Origin: Nematostella vectensis
Taxonomy: Eukaryota; Cnidaria; Anthozoa; Actiniaria; Edwardsiidae
Length of the DNA stretch: 64,000 nucleotides
Direction: 5' to 3'
Assembly: GCF_932526225.1 (NCBI RefSeq)
Contig: NC_064045.1
Coordinates: forward strand, 6,928,998-6,992,997
Shown here: piece by piece, positions 34,758 to 46,700 of the stretch
Position numbering within the stretch: the first letter of the stretch is position 1
Layout: every line of letters begins with the position of its first letter
Made by a program: the position numbers and the translations under genes
Notes under the pieces: model-generated
Databases searched by the model: none
What the model was told of the DNA's origin: nothing
The model's input: the letters and a program-made list of their open reading frames with translations, nothing else

Positions 34758-35511
34758 AAGAAGCAGCTAGCGTAAAGGAACTCATTCGCGTTCGATTCAC
34801 TTGTCGTGTACTTCCATTGTGCCTCCAATTCAACCCGGCTCAAAGTCCTTCAATGCGAGCGTAAATATTGCCCTAGTTTGGTCCAGGTTCATGAATCCAA
34901 GCGGCAAGCTATAACCCCCAAGGGATTACAAACTAATATTTGAATACTGGCCATCGCGTTTATGCTCACTAAAATACACACTTCGTTAGCTCGCCAGCTT
35001 TTCGGTAATTATACGTAAATAGGGGGCACGAATACCGGGCTGCTATTGGCTACTTTGTGAATCATCTGTCAGCGTGCCTAAAATTCATGCACTCGAAGGG
35101 CTTTTGTCATGTCGCCGTGGTAGCCTTTAAAACATATTTTTTTATCCCAAGTCTCACAAAAAAGGTTTTAAAATAAAGTTATAATCTTATTTTTGTGATA
35201 CATTTACCCAAAATTAATTGTTTAGTGGATTACTTAATTCAGCAAGGGGCAAGAGATAATTAAAAATTTCTTGACGAAGTCTTATCAAGATCTAATCAAA
35301 AATCGCTAAAATAATCAACAATAAAACTGTCCACTTGGGTGGCTTCGTCTTTATCGCCACACATCATGTTCCACAATGCAACAAACTTCACAACAGCAGT
35401 TCATTTACAAAAATGCAAAAAATATTCCTCGTACAAAAATATCCTGAAAGATTCCAAGTGAGGAGAATAGAGAGAATATTAGATTGAATTTTTAAGTGAC
35501 TGAGAAAATTT
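34434..35511. repeat. Segmental duplication, source copy
   Basis: Covers the 5' end of the 3-O-sulfotransferase ORF and about 750 bp upstream. The direct copy is 2,722 bp to the right. Across the coding part I count about three substitutions and one 1-nt indel in roughly 327 bp, so the duplication is recent. Confidence 0.95.
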
Positions 35512-35752
35512 CAGAAAACATTAAAATATATATACATTTTTTTTAAATTTCATACGTGTGTATATTGAAGAAAATAGTAAACTTATAGTGTTCAGCGCAG
35601 CCATTCTTAGTGTTATTCTGAAATTGAATTGGCTACGTAGGAGGTTTTAGCTTCTACAAATTCGAAATTCGAGAGATAGCCACGCAATAGCAAAACAAAT
35701 GAATTCTTGTAGAAGTACAGAGTTTATGCCTCCCACACACTCAGATACACTC

Positions 35753-36071
35753 TTTTTTTTATAAGAACGTCTAAATTTAGTTGATGCTGGGCCTTATTTT
35801 CGAGACATTTTAAGGATGAATATGTTCTTAACGTTTTTCTTAAATTTTAGTGTATATAAGAAAATAACCCATTGAATTATTAGGAAGAGAATTTCACTAA
35901 TGATCAATAGCAATAATAAGGTTGTTACTATGAGCACATTTTGATACTGCATTTTAGAACGCATCAGGACTAAAAAAGGATTTTTTTCTGCTATCTGAGC
36001 CTCGGCATGTTCTTAAATTTGGTGAAATCTTAGGCTGGACGTTCTTATAAAAAAAAGGTTCTTATAAAAAA
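35753..36071. mobile_element. MITE-like element, same family as 5408-5728
   Basis: The left end TTTTTTATAAGAACGTCTAA and the right end GGACGTTCTTATAAAAAA, the latter followed by a second GGTTCTTATAAAAAA, form inverted repeats. The interior shares the CTATCTGAGCCTCGGCAT phrase with the copy at 5.4-5.7 kb. Confidence 0.75.
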
Positions 36072-36613
36072 AATGTATAGCAGTAAGTCTAGATGCGTGT
36101 TGTTACCGCAAGCGGGAAAGATCAGGTTAACTCTTAACGTAAATTATTGATCAGAACTCCAAGAATATGCCGAAAAGTGCCTCATAAGCCACATTTTAAT
36201 CTTGTTAGCTTATCGGGTGTGGGTTAGCGGTGGAATAGCCGCCATTGGTCATAATGAATTCATCCCTTTTAGGAACAGCAGGTAGAGGCTTTCAAAGCAA
36301 TTGGAGCCTTAAAGGTATCTAAATCTACCAGAAATGAGGAAGCAGGTCAAAACTCTTGCCACAGATACGAGAACGGCGAACGGAGTGCATACACATTCTA
36401 GGAGGGATGGTCAAGGGCGACTTGACGCTCTTTCTGCTTACTGCGGACAAGGATAGGGAGGGGGAGGGGGTGGTGGAGTTCGTGTCCAAAAAGGGAGATT
36501 CTGTACCTGGAGAGAAGGTTTGTTACGATATGGTGCTTCTCTATTTCTTATTTTCATTATACAAAAGGCATCAAATCAGATAATTTGAAATGAACTAGGC
36601 GCGCAAGAGTTTA

Positions 36614-37014
36614 AGACCCCGTCCCCACGTATCCGTTTTCGTTTGAAAACGCAACCTTTTTGTTACGGATACGGGTATCGTCCACACGGAAACGCGAAAA
36701 CGATGACCGAAAGCGGAACGATTTGAAAACGATCTCCAGAGTGGAACAATTTGAAAACGATACCCTTTCGGTGCCGTGGGGACGGACGAAAACGGAACCT
36801 TTCGAAAACGATGGCGTGATAACTCAGGTCCAGTCCACTTGGCGCGCGAGTACGCATGCGCTGTAGAAATTGTTATCGTTTTATTTATCGTTTCTGCGTT
36901 TTCGGGGGGACGGGTCGTATCAAAATGAAAACGCTTCGTGTGGACGCGGATCTTTTTAAAACGGAACAAAAAGGTTGCGTTTTCAAACGAAAACGGATAC
37001 GTGGGACAGGGTCT
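36614..37014. mobile_element. MITE, about 45-bp TIRs rich in AAAACG
   Basis: The left end AGACCCCGTCCCCACGTATC and the right end GATACGTGGGACAGGGTCT extend inward as near-perfect inverted repeats (CGTTTTCGTTTGAAAACGCA and its inverse). The roughly 400-bp interior has many GAAAACG/CGTTTTC phrases. It lies between the two copies of the sulfotransferase duplication. Confidence 0.88.
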
Positions 37015-37120
37015 AATTGGTATATGCGGCCCAGGCGGTGACAAACAATAAAGGAACGCCTAATAAGAAAAATGAAAATTTTAAGCGTGTAACCTCAGTG
37101 ATTTTTTTAAAGACCTTTTT

Positions 37121-37465
37121 TTAAAGAACTTGATTTTTTGCAATGTTCAACAAATTGAGTAATTCCTTATCTTTGCGCACTAACGATCCAGTGTTATCAT
37201 TTCCATTTCCCTGAACTCTACGTAGAACCTGTGTATCCTCCGATGCAATAATTGACGAACTTGTTGATATTATGTGACGAGTTAACGAAGGAATTGTGGT
37301 GGTGGACCAGAGGTCTGGTTTCCGAACAGGAAATCTAGATCGATGTGTTTGAGAGCGGACAAGATTCTCCGATCTCCAACGAGAATCATATATGAAATAT
37401 GAAAGCACAATACACATCAAAACAAGCAAGATGAATATCCGTTTAGTTCGGCTCAAACCTTCCAT
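37121..37465 (-). pseudogene. Truncated 3-O-sulfotransferase copy, no catalytic domain
   Basis: An ORF of 114 codons from the Met equivalent to residue 5 of the 33495-34757 enzyme. It keeps the membrane anchor and stem through KDKELL, then switches to NLLNIAKNQVL and a stop encoded by unrelated sequence at the breakpoint. All PAPS-binding and catalytic motifs are absent. A 1-nt deletion before the start Met fuses an extra 18-codon upstream reading frame. The source upstream DNA was copied too, so it may be transcribed. It is most likely a non-functional partial duplicate. Confidence 0.85.
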
Positions 37466-38233
37466 AATTTTTGCAAAAGAAGCAGCTAGCGTAAAGGAAC
37501 TCATTCGCGTTCGATTCACTTGTCGTGTACTTCAATTGTGCCTCCAATTCAACCCGGCTCAAAGTCCTTCAATGCGAGCGTAAATATTGCCCTAGTTTGG
37601 TCCAGGTTCATGAATCCAAGCGGCAAGCTACAACCCCCAAGGGATTACAAACTAATATTCGAATACTGGCCATCGCGTTTATGCTCACTAAAATACACAC
37701 TTCGTTAGCTCGCCAGCTTTTCGGTAATTATACGTAAATAGGGGGTACGAATATCGGGCTGCTATTGGCTACTTTGTGAATCATCTGTCAGCGTGCCTTA
37801 AATTCATGCACTCGATGGGCTTTTGTCATGTCGCCGTGGTAGCCTTTACAACATATTTTTTTCATCCATAGTCTCACAAAAAAGGTTTTAAAATAAAGTT
37901 ATATTCTTATTTTTGTGATACATTTACCCAAAATTAATTGTTTAGTGGATTACCTCATTCAGCAAGGGGCGAGAGATAATTAAACATTTCTTGACGAAGT
38001 CTTATCAAGATCTAATCAAAATCGCTAAAATAATCAACAATAAAACTGTGATGGCTTCGCCACAGTAAGTCTAGGATGGATCGCCACACATCATGTTCCA
38101 CACTGCAACAAACTTCACAACGGCAGTACATTTACAAAAATGCACAAAATATTTCTCGTACAAAAAAATTCTGAAATATTTCAAGTGAGGAGAATGGAGA
38201 GATTATTGAATTTTTAAGTGACTGAGAAAATTT
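37156..38233. repeat. Segmental duplication, derived copy
   Basis: Direct copy of 34434-35511. Divergence is low in the coding part and somewhat higher, with small indels, towards the right end (for example an inserted phrase near 38049-38076). Confidence 0.95.
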
Positions 38234-38865
38234 AAGGCATAAATGTGTTGTATGCCCCTAAGCGGATCCAAACACACAATGTTCAAAGGTCGCGCTCGAT
38301 TATGCCCTAAGGTTAATATACTCGCCGCAAGTGTTGGGCGAAAACCCAAAGAGCCACAACTATGCATTCTGCAAAACCCGCGAAAAGCACTAATAAAAAA
38401 CAATAAGAGTGGAGCCATACCAACTTAAACTCTCAAGGAAAGATATCTGAGGGGAACTGACATTAAAATTAGGGACGACTTTTTACTTTCAGGGTTGTCA
38501 CTCGTATTGATCCAGATAGCTATTTTTACAAGCCGAAAACAACTCGCGAAAACCTCTTTTAAATCTCAAACTTGACGTCATTACTCGAAGCCTTATGCCA
38601 CGAAAGACTACAAGAGGCTCGAAAGCTCGAAAACAGGTGCTTCATATGTTCGACTCCCAGCTTATTTGTGTGAGACAGCAATCCAGCCGATAAGGCCTAG
38701 CGAAACTGGAAAAAGCCTAAGAGCTTCAGGGCTTTTGGAAGAAATAAAAAAAGAAAGCAAAATATTAAAAAAGGAAAACATGTGAATGAGGGAAACGGTC
38801 TTTGTTTTTCCTGTCTGTATAGATAACATCATCATCTAGCAAAAAAAAAGGTCAACCCTCTGGCT

Positions 38866-39220
38866 TACCGTAAATTATCAAATAATCGCCCCCTATCTAA
38901 AGAAAGCCCCCCATCTAAAAATCCCCACCTTTAAGCTTACAAGTTTGTATTGAACGCCCCTCTCTATCAAACACGCCCCCCCACCCCCTCCCGATTTTAA
39001 AAACAAACGACATAGGAATTCCAGTAATATTAATCAAATTCAATTGCCTTCTTGACTAATCTGAGCTAGGCTTCTACTGGGGAAAACGCTCAAGAAACGC
39101 TTGCTACGCAGGCTATAAAGAACGCCCCTCTCTAATAAGCACCTCCTACGTACAGAACGCCCCCCTTGGACCATCGAAATTTAATAAACGCCCCGGGCGT
39201 TTATTAGATCATTACCGGTA
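38866..39220. mobile_element. MITE-like element with CGCCCC-rich ends
   Basis: The left end TACCGTAAATTATCAAATAA..CGCCCC is mirrored imperfectly by the right end GGGGCG..TTTATTAGATCATTACCGGTA. The interior repeats AACGCCCC and AAGCACC phrases. No ORF. Confidence 0.7.
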
Positions 39221-40095
39221 CAAAGTCCGTGGCATTCACGACCCCCCTTCCCCAAATCGAGTTAACTCCCCCCCCCCCCCCCCCAAACTCGAGTAAAATT
39301 TATAACAAATTTATACACTCTCTTTATAAAGTTGAAGTAGGATTAGTTTACAGAATGTCAAAAGTACATTGGTGTTATTTGAGAATGAGAAATCTTCCAT
39401 GTGGGACAAAGTTTTACCCTTTTGTGCATGACTTTTCTATTAATACCGCTGCCGCACCTATCTGATATTAGTCTCTGCATGCCGCTGAATGTATGTCGTC
39501 CTCGATGTTATAGCAAGATGTTTGCAGTATCAGCAAGTTCAGTTCTTTAGAACACTAACATAAAACAAAACAACTTTCCAACTAGTCCTAAGCAAACTCC
39601 TCCCCTGGAATCATATGACACCGTTACAATACCATAGAACAAGTGACGATGAATAACTCCTTTGGGTCGTCATCATTTGCTGGTAAGTAGTTCCTTTCAA
39701 TGTGTTTTTGGCACCTTATTTCAATTTATTGAAGTTGGGCATCTTTGCGCCATCTTGATAAACGGTTGTCTTCTTTGAAGGCAATCTTTGCAGTCCCATC
39801 AGCCACCTCGATACTACGGTTTTCAATATTCTGCGAACAGACGATTTTCAACAGCAACATTTCCTTCTCGCACCCGTCATTCAAAGTCCTTGATGCATTT
39901 TCACTGGCCAGCAATGAAATGTTTTTTTTTCCAATTTGGCGCTGACCATTCAAAAAACTCTTAATTAAATTCGTCAGATAGCGGTTTAGCTGGACATTAT
40001 TGGCTAGAGTTCGCAGGATAATGAAAATGATCGAAGTAAGGTTGGTTCTTATAAGGACGTAATGCTGGTTTTCTTTCGCTTGTGTTTAATTCCTG
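39221..40095. other. Intergenic, poly-C tract and one unexplained ORF
   Basis: A run of about 18 C lies near 39266-39283. A 75-codon minus-strand ORF (39726-39953) has balanced, protein-like composition but no recognised domain; see findings. Otherwise nothing seen. Confidence 0.35.
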
Positions 40096-40320
40096 GTGCA
40101 CACTATTGACATAACGACATAATGGCATAGGCGCGTGCACCCCTATGTTCAAGTGTAAATGGTTCAACATTTTGACATAAGCCCAACATAACGACATGAA
40201 CATAATAAGGACATAAGAGAAAAAACTTGTTTTCTTTTTTGTCATTATGTCCATGTCGTTATGTCGGGCTTAAAAGAGTGCGCGCGCCTATGTTGTTATG
40301 TCGTTATGTCTAGTGTGCAC
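40096..40320. mobile_element. Fold-back MITE, 225 bp
   Basis: GTGCACACTATTGACATAAC at the left is matched by the inverse of GTTATGTCTAGTGTGCAC at the right. The interior continues the pairing (ACATAACGACATGAACATAA against TTATGTCCATGTCGTTATGT), so nearly the whole element can fold into one hairpin. Confidence 0.85.
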
Positions 40321-40830
40321 TTGCCATAACCGATTTACACTTGTGTTGCGCTTTTGTTTGACCGATTTTCACTTGTGTTGCGCTTGTGTTTGTCCTAACG
40401 AGGGCACGTTGCTGGGACATGTTGTCCGCGCGCAAGTTTCCTCGATGTTTCTCAGTTTGGCCACCACGGGAACATTGTAGCGCGACACAAATTTTGTGTT
40501 TAGGACACAAAAAATGTTTCCACAGCGAGGTAGAAACATTTCATGTTTCAAAACGCGTGTAAACATTGTTTCCCGATGTTTCGTGACCGTTTGGCCACCC
40601 TCATATTAGGATACATGTTTCCCCAATGTTTCCGACAACATGTGTCCTCGTTTGGCTAGGGCCTTTGGCGCATCAAGTTAAAGCGCGAGTTGGAACTTTA
40701 AGCGCTTGTCTTCTAACAAGAGCACGGCTTCCTTGTCCAGTTTTTATCTAGATTTTCTTTTCATAAAAGGGCTCAAGCGCAATTCAAAGAAGGTTTGGTC
40801 ACGCGCAAACGGTGGTCTAAAAAATGTGAA

Positions 40831-42551
40831 CCTTAAGGTGGCGCGCCGAGGTTGTTTTGGCTAAACAGCTAGTCCACACCCTAAGGCAACTTGTGTGAGA
40901 GGGGCAAGAGGACCAGTGTTGCACAAGAATATATTTCAGATAGTCAATTCGAGAGTATTTTTGTTAAGATAATTTGAAAACTAAAGAATTTTTCCTTTTC
41001 AACATTTTAGCGCAACCCGATCATCTTCCAGACTATTACCCGACACTATTGGTAAAATAGGCCTTACCAAAAGTACTTGCTTGATGTAGTTGTATGTCGA
41101 ACCTGCGTTTATGAGAAATTAGAATCAAAAGTTGAGTATCTGAACGCGCTTCAAACGAAGCCGACGCTAGTGTCACACATGGTAATCGACGATAGCTGCC
41201 TTGTTTGTTTCACATATGACAAAGTTGCACTAGCGGAACTGAGATCCCGGGTTGTGCATTTCGTACAGATATCTCTATTCTGTGAGAACGCTTACTGTGA
41301 AGATGTGAACGCTGAAAGAAACACTCTATACAGTCTTACGGAAGAATATAAAAAAATGCTACGGGTATATATTTTGAAGAGGAAATTTGTCAATCTATGA
41401 AAAACTATGGATAAGAATCATATAAAACACACATAACCCCCTCTCACTGAAAAAAGTTTGCAATTTCGCAGTTTTTTTTACAGTTATTTCGCACGGTATG
41501 TTTTTCACTAGACTTGGGGTTTTCAAGCCCCACACCCACACCCACCCCCGCTAGTCAGCATATCTCTCTCTCTATGAGTAAAATGCGACTTAGAACATGA
41601 CGGGTTTTTGTTTTGTACTTTATGTATTTTTTATTTGAAAGAATCGAAACGGTTAAACGGGTGGAGTCTAGAAAAAGAGTTCAAAGGCGGTAGCATAACG
41701 TGTTAGGAATAGAATAGGAGATATCTGTATGAAATGCACAACCCGGGATGCATGAGATCTCAGTTTCGCTCGTGCAAATTTGTCACATGTGAAACAAACA
41801 AGGTAGCTCGTTGATTACCATGTTTGACGCTGGCGTGGGATTCGTTTGAAGCGCGTTTATATCCTCAACTTTCGATTCTAGTTTCTCATAAATGCAGGTT
41901 CGACATGCAACTGCATTAAGCAAGTACTTTCGGTAAGGCCTATTTTAGTCATAGCGTCGGGTAATAGTTAAGAAGAGGCGCGGCTTGGGCTCAAATGTTT
42001 AAAAGGAATAAATTCTTTAGTTTTCAAATTATCTTAATAAAAATACTCTCGAATTGACCATCTGGAATTTATTCTTGTGCAACACTGGTCCTCTTGCCCC
42101 TCTCACACAAGTTGCCTTAGGGTGTGGACTTAGCCGTAAATTCGGGGATGGATCTTTGTAGGCAAGAGTGCATTTATTTTTTCAAAGATTGCGAGGACAA
42201 TTTTGGCGTAAAATAAAGATTCATCAATCGCGAAGTTTGACAGGTCAGTTTTAAGCCAAAAATTCGTGTGCTTCAAGCTGGAGTATTGTTAGGTGTTACT
42301 GTGAATTTAGAAAAAAATCATCGCGCAGATTTCGGTATTTTTATTTTAATATAAAAAAATTGCTTCCATTTACCTTGCATGAAAAATAAAATTTGATTTC
42401 AAACAAGTGTGAATCTTGCGGGATCTGACAAAGCATAGATGTATTAATAAAATCTGAAAAATTCACGAAAATCGAGCCGAAAATGAGTCTAATATAGGGA
42501 ACTTGGTAAAAGCTGTTTAAGCCAAAACAACCTCGGCGCGCCACCTTAAGG
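40831..42551. mobile_element. Large fold-back element, 1.7 kb with long arms
   Basis: The ends CCTTAAGGTGGCGCGCCGAG and CTCGGCGCGCCACCTTAAGG are exact inverses over their first 30 bp or so. Homology continues: 40870-41060 pairs with 41930-42130, and 41075-41285 pairs with 41715-41925. The right arm has an extra segment of about 390 bp (42130-42510). A 107-codon ORF (41077-41400) in the left arm is broken by frameshift in the right arm. No transposase recognised. Confidence 0.88.
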
Positions 42552-42909
42552 AGTGCTCTCTATCGCTCTTGAAAGTCAATTCAACATAATGACAGACAAG
42601 AGTATTGATACTATTTGTATAGGAAAATGCTATGTACACTACACTACGTAATTTCCGTTATAAAGCTATGTGCTCTGCAAAGCAAAGAAAAAAACAAACA
42701 TTAAACACAATTCTATTACACATCTTTGCTCTACGTTAATTTTCATGCTTCATTTAACAAATTTCCCATAGTTTTCTGTGGTATGTACTCTTATACACCG
42801 CGATATTCGTCACCTCATGTTCAAAATGTTGTGGAGTCTAAGGGCGCGTAGCGAGATTACGCGCAAGTGTTGTAGAAACTCGATTAATTTGCGCAGATCA
42901 GATCAGAGA

Positions 42910-43665
42910 AGATTAAAAGTACAAGATGGTAGGCTCATCTTTATGTCGCATTGTAGCAAGGGACTAGTAGCCAAAGTTTTTTTTATAAATACCCATAACG
43001 CGTCAAGACTACTCTACGCAAAATGTGCCGAGAAATTTCACGAAATTTAAGATCGAAATTTAAGATGTGCGAAAATAGAGAAAATTAAAGTACAAGATGG
43101 TAGGCTCATCTTCACGTCGCATTGTAGCAAGGGACTAGTAGCTTTTTTTTTTATATACCCATAACGCATCAAGACTACTCTGATCAAAATGTGCCAAGTA
43201 AAGTTTCAAGAAATTAAAGATGCGCGAAAATAGAGAAAATTAAAAGTACAAGATGGTAGGCTCATCTTGATGCCGCGTTGTAGCAAGGGACTAGTAGCCA
43301 AAGTTTTTTTTATAAATACCCATAACGCATCAAGACTACTCTACGCAAAATATGCCTACAAAAGTTTCACGAAATTTAAGATGTGCGAAAATAGAGAAGA
43401 TTAAAAGTAGAAGATGGTAGGCTCATCTTTATGTCGCATTGTAGCAAGGGACTAGTAGCGAAAGTTTTTTTTTTATAAATACCCATAACGCGTCAAGACT
43501 ACTCTACGCAAAATGTGCCGAGAAGTTTCACGAAATTTAAGATGCGCGAAAATAGAGAAGATTAAAAGTACAAGATGGTAGGGTCATCTTTATGTCGCAT
43601 TGCAGCAAGGGACTAATAGCCAAAGTTTTTTTTATAAATACCCATAATGCATCAAGACTACTCAA
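42910..43665. repeat. Tandem repeat of about 156-171 bp, five copies
   Basis: Each copy has AAGATGGTAGGCTCATCTT, GCAAGGGACTAGTAGC, a T run, ATACCCATAACGC and CAAGACTACTC. Copies start at 42925, 43096, 43252, 43413 and 43573. Length differences come mainly from the T run and small indels. The array lies just downstream of the last RAI1/TCF20-like exon found. Confidence 0.93.
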
Positions 43666-43741
43666 CAATTCCCTCCTTCCCCACCCCTCCTCGTAAACCA
43701 TACCACGCGCAGACCCATGATTCCTGAATTGTGTATACTAC

Positions 43742-46700
43742 CTTATGAGATGAACAAAATATGGTGAAATTCTCTTCGACGAAAGTGCAGCCTGAAACAA
43801 GAACAAGCACATCAAGGCAAATTGCAAACAGATCTATTAAAGCGAATTGCAACTTGATGCTGTTTATATCTGTACAGACCTCTAACTTTGCTTGTAGGGA
43901 AACAACAATGATGCTGATGAATGATGATAATGATAACTTTATTTATTGAGGGTAAAAAATTAACTGTAAAAAACTTAAAAACTTCTTGCCCTCAAACTAC
44001 TAGCTTGATTTGTATTCACGGCGCCGTGAGGACAACCCAAAAGGATTAATCAGCTCCAACCCGGTGTAAGAACCAGTGTTTTACGTACGAGTTACGTCAC
44101 CAACCTTTTTTTGTTTAACAGAACGAATCACGGCAATGGTGTTAAGGCTAAGTTCAAACGTCGTATTATCCATGAGCCGTATTATATGCAAATGCATGCA
44201 AATGAATCAAGTTAATTGTTTCATCTTCATTTGCATTGAATACGGCTCATGGATAATAAGACGTTTGAACCTAGCTTAATCAGAAGAAATATAAAAGATT
44301 CACATTTGTTGAATTGACCAACAAAGGCGCTACCACCAAGTGGTTACCCAGACTATGGATTTACAAGCCTGATTGCAGACCATATGGATGGTATTTTACC
44401 ACGGAAAATCGGCAGCCATCTTGGATCTAAGGCTGCGCGCAGTCCCGCGGGCTAGCGGGACAACAAACTATCCTAGACATCAAGCTGGCGGATTCTAACA
44501 GGTTATCAGGGTTAGAACTTGGCTTAAGGTCACGGGTCATGTAGAAGCTATCAGAAGATTTTACCACATTGGATTGATGCACCACAGACAAAGAACGAGA
44601 ATACAATAAAACAATGAGGTAATCTAGCCAATCCTGTTGGGCCCAGCGGGCTTCTACACTTCTCAAGGTTACGCGTCGGGCGGGCGGGCGAGCGGGACGG
44701 CAAATTTTGCTAGATATCTAGATGGCGGATGCTAACAGGTTGGCAGGATTAAAGCCTGGCTAAGATAACGCGTCGTCCCGCGGGTTAGCGGGATGTAACG
44801 GGTTGGGACTAACCTGAATCCTTTGCACATGCGTAGTGGAAGATTTTGTTGCAGCCGCGCCTGAAGCAGGCCAAGGTCGCCCCTAACTCAGAGCACTTGG
44901 AGCAATTCTGGCAAAACATATCGCACACACTTCAACAAATGCCGTCACAGCGTGTCACGAACAAAAAAGTTCGCAAAGTCGAGTGACAGTTGTTAATGAC
45001 ATGCTGTGACGTCTTCTGTGAAGACAGAGGCACCGAACAAAAAGAGATCTATTTGTTTGATACAACAAAGAAAATGTTTTCTTTCAAACGTGCGTGGGAA
45101 CTCTGGTGTTTTAGAAGAGTTTTTTTTATAATAAGTGAATCGATAGGCATTAGCACTCATATATGTAATAATACTCACATGCAATAAGATGAATCGATAG
45201 GCATTCTACACAGTACTCACACGTGTATCCTTATTGTATTAGACGCGAAACCGCGCTATAAAAGGAGCGTGCCCTTCAGTTGTCGCTCAGCCGTCTAGCT
45301 GTCAAGACGTATCGGATTTTCTTTTCGAAATAAAATATTTGGTTCCATATAAACTAGCAAAGGTAGAAAGAAGCATTAAGTTGAGAAAGGTTATCTGGGC
45401 TTTAAAGGACGCAATCAGAGTTTTATTATGAAATTGTGTGTCTATCGCTCTGCCTCACGGTTAGTCCGGCATGTTGGTTCAGATTTCAAACTTCTCGAGG
45501 GGTGACAAGGGGGCGTCCCTATCTATTTATAGCGCGGTTTCGCGTTCAAGATGAATTGATGGATACACTACAGTACTGAAATTTTGTAGCGGTATTATAA
45601 AGATGAATATAAAGGCATTTCATAGTACTTACGTGTGTAGCGGCAGTCTCTACCGCCTGCTCCAATCCGTGCACCGTACGGCCCAGCATATACACCCCTT
45701 GTGACCACACCCCACAGTCCTTATGCATCCACAACTCAATATCCGATCCTTCGAGCTCCTCTGGGAGCTCTGGTATCCTGCGGCCTCCCGGGGAGAGAAG
45801 TTTTTCCGGTGACCGGCACTCTCTAGAAAGATCCCGCCGCTCACGGGACAGCTTTGCCTTATAAGGTCCGTATAACACTCCTAAGAAGTCAGAGTTCGAA
45901 GGTTTACCGCAAAACGCGCAGCACCATTTGCTCCCGTCCACCCCTCCCCTGGGTTGAATAGTTAGGATGCGTGAGGGAGAGGGAGGGGGAGGGAGGATTT
46001 TTCGCTTTTTAGGCGCAGGTCGAGCCTTGCTGACAGTTGGGATATCGATCGTAAGAGGGCGTTTACTGCTAGTGCTAGCCTCACCCTCTGTGCTGGCCGT
46101 TTTTGAATGTCCATGTTTTGTTTGCTTTTCGTTTCTATGTTTGCTTGTCTTACTCACCTCGGGCTCTTCGTTTTCAAGCATTAATTTCTTATGTGTTCGG
46201 TACGACCTTCTCTTCTGTTTATCTTTGCTTCCAGGCGGTCGCCCGATCCGTTTCTTGACTTCGGTCTGAGGTGAGCTTGGGTTTTTACTCGACTCCAGCT
46301 TGGCCTTTATAGCATCAATCTTTTTTTCTAACGACCCTGCTCGCTTGTTGGGCGACTTGTCAGGGGACCTCAGTGCACTCGTGGGCACCGCTCGCTCGGT
46401 CTTAACCACACTCATTGGGCCATCTTCGTCACTCTCACCCCCAGGGGACTTTATCGACTCCTCTCGGCATGCAAGGTCAATCTCCTTATGTTCCCTAGTC
46501 GCTTCCGTACCCTTACTGGTGTTTGAGGACTCCTTCGTGGAGTGAATCTCGTTGCCAAGACCATGCATCAGGTTACCCACCACTACCTGTGAGGTCTTCC
46601 CATGCCCCTGGTTCACCGTGATCACCTTACCACCATGCTCCCCTTTAGGCTGCTGCACAGTGATGTTCTGGACAGGGATGAGTACGTTCCCCTGGATGAG

